Assembly (NCBI GenBank): GCA_946902985.2
Contig: OX336388.2
Location: 1,698,149,978 to 1,698,213,977 of the forward strand
Origin: Meconema thalassinum
Lineage: Eukaryota > Arthropoda > Insecta > Orthoptera > Tettigoniidae
Direction of reading: 5' to 3'
DNA: 64,000 bases
Part shown: one piece after another, positions 1 through 13,425 of the stretch
How the letters are laid out: each line of letters starts with the position of its first letter
Numbering within the stretch: the first letter of the stretch is position 1
Program-made: the position numbers and the translations under genes
Notes under the pieces: model-generated
Seen by the model: only the letters and a program-made list of their open reading frames with translations
Database searches by the model: none
Told to the model about the DNA's origin: nothing

Positions 1-155
1 ATTATGACAAGTAACTGTAATTTCGATACAAATTATGGCAGGTTACAGTAACTTCGATACTAATTATGACAGGTTACTGTAACTTCGATACTAATCATGA
101 CAAGGAACTGTAACATCGATACCAATTATGACAGGTAACTGTAACTTCGTTACTA
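1..155 (+). repeat. Example of the 5-monomer (155-bp) higher-order unit, classes A-B-C-D-E
   Basis: Five successive monomers at 1-31, 32-62, 63-93, 94-124 and 125-155 show the local order found throughout. Class A has G10A, C21T and T30A. Class B has A7G (read as TGGCAGG). The third is in the C place, though here it carries A13T rather than the usual T16A. The fourth is a D type (G10A) with extra changes. The fifth is E (A26T, read as TTCGTTAC). The next A-B pair starts at 156, exactly five monomers later. Further A monomers start at 497 (11 monomers on) and 776 (9 more), so the 155-bp register is common but often broken by gain or loss of whole monomers. The near-constant pairing of A then B is the most reliable local signature. 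Confidence 0.8.
73..83. other. Example of the GTTACNGTAAC dyad in A13T monomers
   Basis: When monomer position 13 changes from A to T, the sequence becomes GTTAC-T-GTAAC, an 11-bp perfect inverted repeat around one central base. It occurs here and in many A13T monomers across the window, with T or A in the centre (the A form is seen at 42-52). The consensus monomer has a direct repeat here instead (GTAACT twice). A dyad of this shape could suit a homodimeric DNA-binding protein, but nothing in the sequence names one. Confidence 0.6.
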
Positions 156-3100
156 ATTATGACATGTAACTGTAATTTCGATACAAATTATGGCAGGTAA
201 CTGTAACTTCGATACTAATTAATACAGGTAACAGTAACTTCGATACTAATTATGACAGGTTACTGTAACATCGTTACTAATTATGACAAGTAATTGTAAC
301 TTCGATACTAATTAAGACAAGTAACTGTAACTTCGATACTTATTATGACAGGTAAATGTAACTTCGATACTAATTATGACAAGTAACTGTAACTTCGATA
401 CTTATTATGACAAGTAACTGTAAATTCGATACTAATTATGACAGGTAACAGTAACTTCGATATTAATTATGACAAGTAACAGTAACTTCGATACTAATTA
501 TGACAAGTGACTGTAATTTCAATACAAATTATGGCAGGTAACTGTAACTTCGATACTAATTACTACAGGTAACAGTAACTTCGATACTAATTATGACAGG
601 TTACTGTAACATCGTTACTAATTATGTCAAGTAATTGTACCTTCGATACTAATTATGACATGTAACTGTAACTTCGATACTTATTATGACAGGTAACTGT
701 AATTTCGATTAAAATTATGGCAGGTAACTGTAACTTCGATACTAATTACGACAGGTAACAGTAACTTCGATACTAATTATTACAAGTAACTGTAATTTCG
801 ATACAAATTTTGGCAGGTAACTGTAACTTCGAAACTAATTATGACAGGTAACAATAACTTCGATACTAATTATGACAAGTTACTGTAACATCGATACCAA
901 TTATGACAGGTAACTGTAACTTCGTTGCTAATTATGACATGTAACTGTAATTTCGATACAAATTATGGCAGGTAACTGTAACTTCGATACTAATTATGAC
1001 AGGTAACAGTAACTTCGATACTAATTATGACAGGTTACTGTAACTTCGATACTAATTATGACAGGTAACAGTTACTTCGATACTAATTTTGACAAGTAAC
1101 TGTAACTTTGATACTTATTATGACAGGTAACTGTAACTTCGTTACTAATTATGACAAGTAACTGTAATTTCGTTACAGATTATGGCAGGTAATTGTGATT
1201 TCGATACTAATTATGACAGGTAACAGTAACTTCGATACTAATTATGACAAGTAACAGTAACTTCGATACTAATTATGACAAGTAACTGTAACTTCGATAC
1301 AAATTATGGCAGGTAACTGTTACTTCGATAATAATTACTACAGGTTCCAGTAACATCGATACTAATTATGACAGGTTACTGTAACATCGTTACTAATTAT
1401 GTCAAGTAATTGTAACTTCGATACTAATTATGACAAGTAACTGTAACTTCGATACTTATTATGACAGGTAACTGTAATTTCGATTAAAATTATGGCAGGT
1501 AACTGTAACATCGATACTAATTATGACAGGTAACAGTAACTTCGATACTAATTATGACAAGTAACTATAACTTCGATACAAATTATGACAGGTAACTGTA
1601 ACTTCGATACTAATTATGACAAGAAACTCTAACTTCGTTACTAATTATGACAAGTAACTGAAATTTCGATACAAATTATGGCAGGTAACAGTACCTTCGA
1701 TACTAATTATGACAGGTAACTGTAACTTCGATACTAATTATGACAAGTAATTGTTACTTCGATACTAATTATGACAGGTAAATGTAACTTCGATACTAAT
1801 TTTGACAAGTAACTGTAACTTCGATACTAATTATGACAGGTAAAGGTAACTTCGATACTAACTATGACAGGTAACAATAACTTCGATACTAAGTATGACA
1901 AGTAACTGTAATTTCGATACAAATTTTGGCAGGTAACTGTAACTTCGATACTAATTATGACAGGTAACAGTAACATCGATACTAATTATGACAAGTAACT
2001 GTAACTTCGATACTAATTATGACAGGTAAATGTAACTTCGATACTAATTATGACAAGTAACTTTAATTTCGATACTAATTATGGTAGGTAACTGTAACTT
2101 CGATACTAATTATGACAAGGCCCTGTAATTTCGATACAAATTATGGCAGGTAACTGTAACTTCGATACTAATTATGTCAGGTAACAGTAACTTCGATACT
2201 TATTATGACAAGTAACTGTAACTTCGATACTAATTATGACAGGTAACTGTAACTTCGATACTAATTATGACAAGTAATTGTAACTTCGATACTAATTATG
2301 ACAGGTAAATGTAACATCGATACTAATTATGACAAGTAACTGTAACTTCGATACTAATTATGACAGGTAACTGTAACTTCGATACTAATTATGACAGGTA
2401 ACAATAACTTCGATACTAATTATGACAAGTATTTGTAATTTCGATACAAATTTTGGCAGGTAACTGTAACTTCGATACTAATTATGACAGGTAACAGTAA
2501 CTTCGATACTAATTATGACAAGTAACTGTAACTTCGATACCAATTATGACAGGTAACTGTAACTTCGTTACTAATTATGACATGTAACTGTAACTTCGAT
2601 ACAAATTATGGCAGGTAACTGTAACTTCGATACTAATTACAACAGGTAACAGTAACTTCGATACTAATTATGACAGGTTACTGTAACATCGTTACTAATT
2701 ATGTCAAGTAATTGTAACTTCGATACTAATTATGACAAGTAACTGAAACTTCGTTACTAATTATGACAAGTAACTGTAACTTCGATAAAAATTATGGCAG
2801 GTAACTGTAACTTCGATACTAATTACTACAGGTAACAGTAACTTCGATACTAATTATGACAGGTGACTGTAACATCGTTACTAATTATGTCAAGTAATTG
2901 TAACTTCGATACTAATTTTGACATGTAACTGTAACTTCGATACTTATTATGACAGGTAACAGTAACTTCGATACTAATTATGACAAGTAACTGTAATTTC
3001 GATACAAATTATGGCAGGTAACTGAAACTTCGATACTAATTATGACAGGTAACAGTAACTTCGATACTAATTATGACAAGTAACTGTAATTTCGATACAA

Positions 3101-6100
3101 ATTATGGCAGGTAACTGTAACTTCGATACTAATTATGACAGGTAACAGTAACTTCGATACTAATTATGACAGGTTACTGTAACATCGTTACTAATTATGT
3201 CAAGTAATTGTAACTTCGATACTAATTATGACAAGTAACTGTAACTTCGTTACTAATTATGACAAGTAACAGTAACTTCGATACAAATTATGGCAGGTAA
3301 CTGTAACTTCGATACTAATTACTACAGGTAACAGTAACATCGATACTAATTATGACAGGTTACTGTAACATCGTTACTAATTTTGACAAGTAATTCTAAC
3401 TTCGATACTAATTATGACAAGTAACTGTAACTTCGGTACTTATTATGACAGGTAACTGTAACTTAATTACTAATTATGACAAGAAACTGTAACTTCGATA
3501 CTAATTATGACAGGTAAATGTAACTTCGATACTAATTATGACAAGTAACTGTAACTTCGATACTAATTATGACAAGTAACTGTAACTTCGATACTAATTA
3601 TGACAGGTAACAGTAACTTCGATATTAATTATGACAAGTAACAGTAACTTCGATACTAATTATGACAAGTAACTGTAATTTCGATACAAATTTTGCCAGG
3701 TAACTGTAACTTCGATACTAATTATGACAGGTAACAGTAACTACGATACTTATTATGACAAGTAACTGAAACTTCGATACTAATTTTGACAGGTAACTGT
3801 AACTTCGTTACTAATTATGACAGGTAACAGTAACTTCGATACTAATCATGACAAGTAACTGTAACTTCGATACTAATTATGACAGGTAACTGTAACTTCC
3901 TTACTAATTATGACAAGTAACTGTAATATCGATTCAAATTTTGGCAGGTAACTGTAACTTCGATACTAATTACTACAGGTAACAGTAACTTCGATACTAA
4001 TTATGACATGTTACTGTAACATCGTTACTAATTATGTCAAGTAATTGTACCTTCGATACTAATTATGACATGTAACTGTAACTTCGATACTTATTATGAC
4101 AGGTAACTGTAATTTCGATTAAAATTATGGCAGGTAACTGTAACTTCGATACTAATTATGGCAGGTAACAGTAACTTCGATACTAATTATGACAAGTAAC
4201 TGTAATTTCGATACAAATTTCGGCAGGTAACTGTAACTTCGAAACTAATTATGACAGGTAACAGTAACTTCGATACTAATTATGACAAGTTACTGTAACA
4301 TCGATACCAATTATGACAGGTAACTGTATCTTCGTTACTAATTATGACATGTAACTGTAATTTCGATACAAATTATGGCAGGTAACTGTAACTTCGATAC
4401 TAATTATGACAGGTAACAGTAACTTCGATACTAATTATGGCAGGTAACTGTAACTTCGATACTAATTATGACAGGTAACAGATACTTCGATACTAATTAT
4501 GACAAGTAACTGTAACTTCGATACTTATTATGACAGGTAACTGTAACTTCGTTACTAATTATGACAAGTAACTGTAATTTCGTTACAAATTATGGCAGGT
4601 AACAGTAACTTCGATACTTATTATGACAAGTAACAGTAACTTCGATACTAATTATGACAAGTAACTGTAACTTCGATACTAATTATGACAGGTAACTGTA
4701 ACTTCGTTACTAATTATGACAATTAATTGTAATTTCGATACAAATTTTGGCAGGTAAATCTAACTTCGATACTTATTATGACAGGTAACAGTAACTTCGA
4801 TGCTATTTATGACAAGTAACTGTAACTTCGATACTAATTATGACAGGTAACTGTAACTTCGTTACTAATTATGACAAGTAACTGTAACTTCGATACAAAT
4901 TATGGCAGGTAACTGTAACTTCGATACTAATTATGACAGGTAACAGTAACTTCGATACTAATTATGACAAGTAACTATAACTTCGATACAAATTTTGACA
5001 GGTAACTGTAACTTCGCTACTAATTATGACCAGAAACTCTAACTTCGTTACTAATTATGACAAGTAACTGAAATTTCGATACAAATTATGGCAGGTAACA
5101 GTACCTTCGATACTAATTATGACAGGTAACTGTAACTTCGATACTAATTATGACAAGTAATTGTAACTTCGATACTAATTATGACAGGTAACAGTAACTT
5201 CGATACTTATTATGACAAGTAACTGTAACTTCGATACTAATTATGACAAGTAATTGTAACTACGATACTAATTATGACAGGTAAATGTAACATCGATACT
5301 AATTATGACAAGTAACTTTAATTTCGATACTAATTATGGCAGGTTACTGTAACTTCGTTACTAATTATGACAAGTCCCTGTAATTTCGATTCAAATTTTG
5401 GCAGGTAACTGTAACTTCGATACTAATTATGTCAGGTAACAGTAACTTCGATACTTATTATGACAAGTCCCTGTAATTTCGATACAAATTATGGCAGGTA
5501 ACTGTAACTTCGATACTAATTATGTCAGGTAACAGTAACTTCGATACTTATTATGACAAGTAACTGTAACTTCGATACTAATTATGACAAGTAATTGTAA
5601 CTACGATACTAATTATGACAGGTAAATGTAACATCGATACTAATTATGACAAGTAACTCTAACTTCGATACTAATTATGACAGGTAACTGTAACTTCGAT
5701 ACTAATTATGACAGGTAAAAATAACTTCGATACTAATTATGACAAGTAACTGTAATTTCGATACAAATTTTGGCAGGTAACTGTAACTTCGATACTAATT
5801 ATGACAGGTAACAGTAACTTCGATACTAATTATGACAAGTAACTGTAACTTCGATACCAATTATGACAGGTAACTGTAACTTCGTTACTAATTATGACAT
5901 GTAACTGTAACTTCGATACAAATTATGGCAGGTAACTGTAACTTCGATACTAATTACAACAGGTAACAGTAACTTCGATACTAATTATGACAGGTTACTG
6001 TAACATCGTTACTAATTATGTCAAGTAATTGTAACTTCGATACTAATTATGACAAGTAACTGTAACTTCGTTACTAATTATGACAAGTAACTGCATCTTC

Positions 6101-7503
6101 GATACAAATTATGGCAGGTAACTGTAACTTCGATACTAATTACTACAGGTAACAGTAACTTCGATACTAATTATGACAGGTTACTGTAACATCGTTACTA
6201 ATTATGTCAAGTAATTGTAACTTCGATACTAATTTTGACATGTAACTGAAACTTCGATACTAATTATGACAGGTAACAGTAACTTCGATACTAATTAGGA
6301 CAAGTAACTGTAATTTCGATACAAATTTTGGCAGGTCACTGTAACTTCGATACTAATGATGACAGGTAACAGTAACTTCGATACTAATTATGACATGTAA
6401 CTGTAACATCGATACCAATTATGACAGGTAACTGTAACTTCGTTACTAATTATGACATGTAACTGTAATTTCGATACAAATTATGGCAGGTAACTGTTAC
6501 TTCGATACTAATTATGACAGGTAACAGTAACTTCGATACTAATTATGGCAGGTAACTGTAACTTCGATACTAATTATGACAGGTAACAGTTACTTCGATA
6601 CTAATTATGACAGGTAACAGTACCTTCGATACTAATTATGACAAGTAACTGTAACTTCGTTACTAATTATGACAAGTAACTCTAATTTTGATAAAAAATT
6701 ATGGCAGGTAACTGTAACTTCGATACCAATTAATACAGGTAACAGTAACTTCGATACTAATTATGACAGGTTACTGTAACATCGTTACTAATTTTGACAA
6801 GTAATTGTAACTTCGATACTAATTATGACAAGTAACTGTAACTTCGGTACTTATTATGACAGGTAACTGTAACTTAATTACTAATTATGACAAGAAAATG
6901 TAACTTCGATACTAATGATGACAGGTAAATGTAACTTCGTTACTAATTATGACAAGTAACTGTAATTTCGATACAAATTATGGCAGGTAACTGTAACTTC
7001 GATACTAATTATGACAGGTAACTGTAACTTCGTTACTAATTAAGACAAGTAACTGTAATTTCGTTTCAAATTTTGGCAGGTAACTGTAACTTCGATACTT
7101 ATTATGACAGATAACAGTAACTTCGATACTAATTATGACAAGTAACTGTAACTTCGATACTAATAATGACAGGTAACTGTAACTTCGATACTAAATATGA
7201 CAGGTAACTGTAACTTCGTTACTAATTATGACAAGTAACTGTAATTTCGTTTCAAATTTTGGCAGGTAACTGTAACTTCGATACTAATTATGACAGGTAA
7301 CTTTAACTTCGTTACTAATTATGACAAGTAACTGTAATTTCGATACAAATTATGGCAGGTAACTGTAACTTCGATACTAATTTTGACAGGTAACAGCAAC
7401 TTCGATACCAATTATGACAAGTAACTATAACTTCGATACAAATTATGACAGGTAACTGTAACTTCGTAACTAATTATGACAAGAAACTCTAACTTCTTTA
7501 CTA

Positions 7504-7535
7504 ATTATGACAAGTAACTGTAATTTTGATAAAAA
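7504..7535 (+). repeat. 32-bp A-run monomer (example)
   Basis: This monomer is 32 rather than 31 bp. Its second half reads TTTTGATAAAAAA where the usual class A has TTTCGATACAAA, so the CpG has become TpG and the C of ACAA is lost into a run of A. Relatives occur dozens of times from 6,681 onward, for example near 8,461, 9,112, 10,041, 13,081, 17,105, 25,830, 38,711, 49,162 and 62,756, with runs of about 5 to 8 A. They are followed either by the ATTATGGCAGG class or by ATTATTGTAGG. Their extra bases account for higher-order offsets that run a few bases over a multiple of 31. Confidence 0.85.
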
Positions 7536-9769
7536 ATTATTGTAGGTAACTGTAACTTCAATACTAATTATGACAGGTAACAGTAACGTCAATACTAATT
7601 ATGGCAGGTAACTGTAACTTCGTTACTTATTATGACAAGTAACTTTAATTTCGATACTAATTATGGCAGGTTACTGTAACTTCGTTACTAATTATGACAA
7701 GTCCCTGTAATTTCGATTCAAATTTTGGCAGGTAACTGTAACTTCGATACTTATTATGACAGGTAACAGTAACTTCGATACTAATTATGACAAGTAACTG
7801 TAACTTCGATACTAATTATGACAGGTAACTGTAACTTCGATACTAAATATGACAGGTAACTGTAACTTCGTTACTAATTATGACAAGTAACTGTAATTTC
7901 GATACAAATTTTGGCAGGTAACTGTAACTTCGATACTAATGATGACAGGTAACAGTAACTTCGATACTAATTATTACAAGTAACTGTAACATCGATACCA
8001 ATTATGACAGGTAACTGTAACTTCGTTACTAATTATGACATGTAACTGTAATTTCGATACAAATTATGGCAGGTAACTGTAACTTCGATACTAATTATGA
8101 CAGGTAACAGTAACTTCGATACTAATTATGACAGGTAACAGTAACTTCGATACTAATTATGACAAGTAACTGTAACATCGATACCAATTATGACAGGTAA
8201 CTGTAACTTCGTTACTAATTATGACATGTAACTGTAATTTCGATACAAATTATGGCAGGTAACTGTAACTTCGATACTAATTATGACAGGTAACAGTAAC
8301 TTCGATACTAATTATGGCAGGTAACTGAAACTTCGATACTAATTATGACAGGTAACAGTTACTTCGATACTAATTATGACAGGTAACAGTAACTTCGATA
8401 CTAATTATGACAAGTAACTGTGACTTCGTTACTAATTATGACAAGAAACTCTAATTTTGATAAAAAATTATGGCAGGTAACTGTAACATCGATACTAATT
8501 AATACAGGTAACAGTAACTTCGATACTAATTATGACAGGTTACTGTAACATCGTTACTAATTATGACAAGTAATTGTAACTTCGATACTAATTAAGACAA
8601 GTAACTGTAACTTCGATACTTATTATGACAGGTAACTGTAATTTCGATTAAAATTATGGCAGGTAACTGAAACTTCGATACTAATTATGACAGGTAACAG
8701 TAACTTCGATACTAATTATCACAAGTAACTGTAATTTCGATACAAATTTTGGTAGGTAACTGTAACTTCGATACTAATGATGACAGGTCACAGTAACTTC
8801 GATACTAATTATGACATGTAACTGTAACATCGATACCAATTATGACAGGTAACTGTAACTTCGTTACTAATTATGACATGTAACTGTAATTTCGATACAA
8901 ATTATGGCAGGTAACTGTAACTTCGATACTAATTATGACAGGTAACAGTAACTTCGATACTAATTATGGCAGGTAACTGTAACTTCGATACTAATTATGA
9001 CAGGTAACAGTTACTTCGATACTAATTATGACAGGTAACAGTAACTTCGATACTAATTATGACAAGTAACTGTAACTTCGTTACTAATTATGACAAGTAA
9101 CTCTAATTTTGATAAAAAATTATGGCAGGTAACTGTAACTTCGATACCAATTAATACAGGTAACAGTAACTTCGATACTAATTATGACAGGTTACTGTAA
9201 CATCGTTACTAATTTTGACAAGAAATTGTAACTTCGATACTAATTATGACAAGTAACTGTAACTTCGGTACTAATTATGACAAGTAACTGTAACTTCGAT
9301 ACTAATTATGACAAGTAACTGTAACTTCGATACTAATTATGACAGGTAACAGTAACTTCGATATTAATTATGACAAGTAACAGTAACTTCGATACTAATT
9401 ATGACAAGTAACTGTAATTTCGATACTAATTATGACAGGCAACTGTAACTTCGTTACTAATTATGATAGGTAACAGTAACTTCGATACTAATCATGACAA
9501 GTAACTGTAACTTCGATACTAATTATGACAGGTAACTGTAACTTCCATACTAATTATGACAAGTAACTGTAATTTCGATTCAAATTTTGGCAGGTAACTG
9601 TAACTTCGATACTTATTATGACAGGTAACAGTAACTTCGATACTAATTATGACATGTAACTGTAACTTCGATACTAATTATGACAGGTAACTGTAACTTC
9701 AATACTGAATATGACAGGTAACTGTAACTTCGTTACTAATTATGACAAGTAACTGTAATTTCGTTTCAA

Positions 9770-11071
9770 ATTTTGGCAGGTAACTGTAACTTCGATACTA
9801 TTTATGACAGGTAACTGTAACTTCGTTACTAATTATGACAAGTAACTGTAATTTCGATACAAATTATGGCAGGTTACTGTAACTTCGATACTAATTATGA
9901 CAGGTAACAGCAACTTCGATACCAATTATGACAAGTATCTATAACTTCGATACAAATTATGACAGGTAACTGTAACTTCGATACTAATTATGATAAAAAA
10001 CTCTAAATTCTTTACTAATTATGACAAGTAACTGTATTTTGATAAAAAATTATTGTAGGTAACTGTAACTTCAATACTAATTATGACAGGTAACAGTAAC
10101 GTCGATACTAATTATGACAGGTAACTGTAACTTCGTTACTTATTATGACAAGTAACTTTAATTTCAATACTAATTATGGCAGGTTACTGTAACTTCGTTA
10201 CTAATTATGACAAGTCCCTGTAATTTCGATTCAAATTTTGGCAGGTAACTGTAACTTCGATACTTATTATGACAGGTAACAGTAACTTCGATACTAATTA
10301 TGACAAGTAACTGTAACTTCGATACTAATTATGACAGGTAACTGTAACTTCGATACTAAATATGACAGGTAACTGTAACTTCGTTACTAATTATGACAAG
10401 TAACTGTAATTTCGTTTCAAATTTTGGCAGGTAACTGTAACTTCGATACTAATTATGACAGGTAACTGTAACTTCGTTACTAATTATGATAAGTAACTGT
10501 AATTTCGATACAAATTATGGCAGGTAACTGTAACTTCGATACTAATTTTGACAGGTAACAGCAACTTCGATACCAATTATGACAAGTAACTACAACTTCG
10601 ATACAAATTATGACAGGTAACTGTAACTTCGATACTAATTATGACAAGAAACTCTAAATTCTTTACTAATTATGACAAGTAACTGTAATTTTGATAAAAA
10701 TTATTGTAGGTAACTGTAACTACAATACTAATTATGACAGGTAACAGTAACGTCAATACTAATTATGGCAGGTAACTGTAACTTCGTTACTTATTATGAC
10801 AAGTAACTTTAATTTCGATACTAATTATGGCAGGTTACTGTAACTTCGTTACTAATTATGACAAGTCCCTGTAATTTCGATTCAAATTTTGGCAGGTAAC
10901 TGCAACTTCGATACTTATTATGACAGGTAACAGTAACTTCGATACTAATTATGACAAGTAACTGTAACTTCGATACTAATTATGACAGGTAACTGTAACT
11001 TCGATACTAAATATGACAGGTAACTGTAACTTCGTTACTAATTATGACAAGTAACTGTAATTTCGATACAA
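9770..11071 (+). repeat. 651-bp tandem duplication (21 monomers per copy)
   Basis: Three separate markers repeat at exactly 651 bp: CAGCAAC at 9,908 and 10,559, TGTAGG after the A-run at 10,054 and 10,705, and the CCCTG variant at 10,216 and 10,867. The offset is 21 monomers. The matching place in the second long block (about 19.2-19.9 kb) has only one copy, because the offset between long-block copies falls from 9,400 to 8,750 across this point. The duplication was therefore gained in copy 1, or one unit was lost from copy 2, after the long block itself was duplicated. The outer limits are estimated by eye. Confidence 0.8.
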
Positions 11072-12005
11072 ATTTTGGCAGGTAACTGTAACTTCGATAC
11101 TAATGATGACAGGTGACAGTAACTTCGATACTAATTATTACAAGTAACTGTAACATCGATACCAATTATGACAGGTAACTGTAACTTCGTTACTAATTAT
11201 GACATGTAACTGTAATTTCGATACAAATTATGGCAGGTAACTGTAACTTCGATACTAATTATGACAGGTAACAGTAACTTCGATACTAATTATGGCAGGT
11301 AACTGTAACTTCGATACTAATTATGACAGGTAACAGTTACTTCGATACTAATTATGACAGGTAACAGTAACTTCGATACTAATTATGACAAGTAACTGTA
11401 ACTTCGTTACTAATTATGACAAGAAACTCTAATTTTGATAAAAAATTATGGCAGGTAACTGTAACTTCGATACTAATTATGACAGGTAACAGTAACTTCG
11501 ATACTAATTATGGCAGGTAACTGTAACTTCGATACTAATTATGACAGGTAACAGTTACTTCGATACTAATTATGACAGGTAAATGTAACTTCGATACTAA
11601 TTATGACAAGTAACTGTAACTTCGATACTTATTATGACAAGTAACTGTAACTTCGATACTAATTATGACAGGTAACAGTAACTTCGATATTAATTATGAC
11701 AAGTAACAGTAACTTCGATACTAATTATGACAAGTAACTGTAATTTCGATACAAATTTTGGCAGGTCACTGTAACTTCGATACTAATTATGACAGGTAAC
11801 AGTAACTTCGATACTAATTAGGACAAGTAACAGTAACTTCGATACTAATTATGACAGGTAACTGTAACTTCGATACTAATTATGACAAGTAACTTTAATT
11901 TCGATACTCATTATGGTAGGTAACTGTAACTTCGATACTAATTATGACAAGTAACTGTAACTTCGATACTTATTATGACAGGTAACTGTAACTTCGATAC
12001 TAATT

Positions 12006-13425
12006 ATGACAAGTTACTTTAATTTCGATACTAATTATGGTAGGTAAATGTAACTTCGATACTAATTATGACAAGTAACTGTTTCTTCGATACTTATTAT
12101 GACAAGTAACTGTAACTTCGATACTAATTATGACAGGTAACAGTAATTTCGATATTAATTATGACAAGTAACAGTAACTTCGATACTAATTATGACAAGT
12201 AACTGTAATTTCGATACAAATTTTGGCAGGTAACTGTAACTTCGATACTAATTATGACAGGTAACAGTAACTTCGATACTAATTATGGCAGGTAACTGTA
12301 ACTTCGATACTAATTATGACAGGTAACAGTAACTTCGATACTAATTAGGACAAGTAATTGTAATTTCGATACTAATTATGACAAGTAACTGTAACTTCGG
12401 TACTTATTATGACAGGTAACTGTAACTTAATTACTAATTATGACAAGAAACTGTAACTTCGATACTAATGATGACAGGTAAATGTAACTTCGTTACTAAT
12501 TATGACAAGTAACTGTAATTTCGATACAAATTATGGCAGGTAACTGTAACTTCGATACTAATTATGACAGGTAACTGTAACTTCGTTACTAATTATGACA
12601 AGTAACTGTAATTTCGTTTCAAATTTTGGCAGGTAACTGTAACTTCGATACTTATTATGACAGGTAACAGTAACTTCGATACTAATTATGACAAGTAACT
12701 GTAACTTCGATACTAATTATGACAGGTAACTGTAACTTCGATACTAAATATGACAGGTAACTGTAACTTCGTTACTAATTATGACAAGTAACTGTAATTT
12801 CGTTTCAAATTTTGGCAGGTAACTGTAACTTCGATACTAATTATGACAGGTAACTGTAACTTCGTTACTAATTATGACAAGTAACTGTAATTTCGATACA
12901 AATTATGGCAGGTAACTGTAACTTCGATACTAATTTTGACAGGTAACAGCAACTTCGATACCAATTATGACAAGTAACTATAACTTCGATACAAATTATG
13001 ACAGGTAACTGTAACTTCGATACTAATTATGACAAGAAACTCTAACTTCTTTACTAATTATGACAAGTAACTGTAATTTTGATAAAAAATTATTGTAGGT
13101 AACTGTAACTTCAATACTAATTATGACAGGTAACAGTAACGTCAATACTAATTATGGCAGGTAACTGTAACTTCGTTACTTATTATGACAAGTAACTTTA
13201 ATTTCGATACTAATTATGGCAGGTTACTGTAACTTCGTTACTAATTATGACAAGTCCCTGTAATTTCGATTCAAATTTTGGCAGGTAACTGTAACTTCGA
13301 TGCTTATTATGACAGGTAACAGTAACTTCGATACTAATTATGACAAGTAACTGTAACTTGGATACTAATTATGACAGGTAACTGTAACTTCGATACTAAA
13401 TATGACAGGTAACGGTAACTTCGTT
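12006..13425 (+). repeat. Bridge between the long blocks: mostly a copy of 6.84-7.9 kb
   Basis: From about 12.39 kb this stretch repeats 6.84-7.9 kb at a constant offset of 5,553: ACTTCGGTAC at 6,841 and 12,394, TGTAGG at 7,541 and 13,094, and CAGCAAC at 7,394 and 12,947. The lines are almost identical where compared. The same ACTTCGGTAC marker also lies at 3,430, which is 3,411 bp (110 monomers) before the copy at 6,841. The first 350 bp resemble parts of 11.6-12.0 kb. It ends where the second long block starts. Confidence 0.7.

Larger units (their letters stand above)
1..3654 (+). repeat. Array segment I: older copy of the ~3.41-kb higher-order unit
   Basis: This segment matches the stretch from about 3.96 to 6.3 kb. 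The rare string ATTGTACC occurs at 634 and 4,044 (offset 3,410, exactly 110 monomers), and CAGTACC at 1,689 and 5,099 (3,410 again). Further along, the CCCTG variants at 2,121 and 5,469 give 3,348 (108 monomers), and the ATTACAAC variants at 2,636 and 5,953 give 3,317 (107 monomers), so the copies differ by whole-monomer losses. One monomer with AATTGTGATT at 1,191 is missing from the copy near 4.6 kb but appears at 14,279 and 22,627. The segment lacks the A-run monomers that are frequent further on. The copies differ more than those at 24.6-31.3 kb, which suggests an older duplication. Confidence 0.75.
3655..12005 (+). repeat. Long block, copy 1 (about 8.35 kb)
   Basis: This stretch matches 13,426-20,755 in order and detail. 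Paired markers: TTTTGCCAGG at 3,691 and 13,462 (offset 9,771), ATTGTACC at 4,044 and 13,814 (9,770), AATTAATTG at 4,721 and 14,430 (9,709), CAGTACC at 5,099 and 14,994 (9,895), ACTTCGGTAC at 6,841 and 16,116 (9,275), CAGCAAC at 7,394 and 16,669 (9,275), the A-run monomer near 9,102 and 18,410 (9,308), AGGC at 9,437 and 18,837 (9,400), AGGTGACAG at 11,111 and 19,861 (8,750). Most steps between offsets are whole numbers of 31 bp, to within one or two bases. Both copies continue to the class with CTCATTATG at about 11.9 and 20.66 kb, then part. Copy 1 carries an extra 651-bp internal duplication. Confidence 0.8.
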
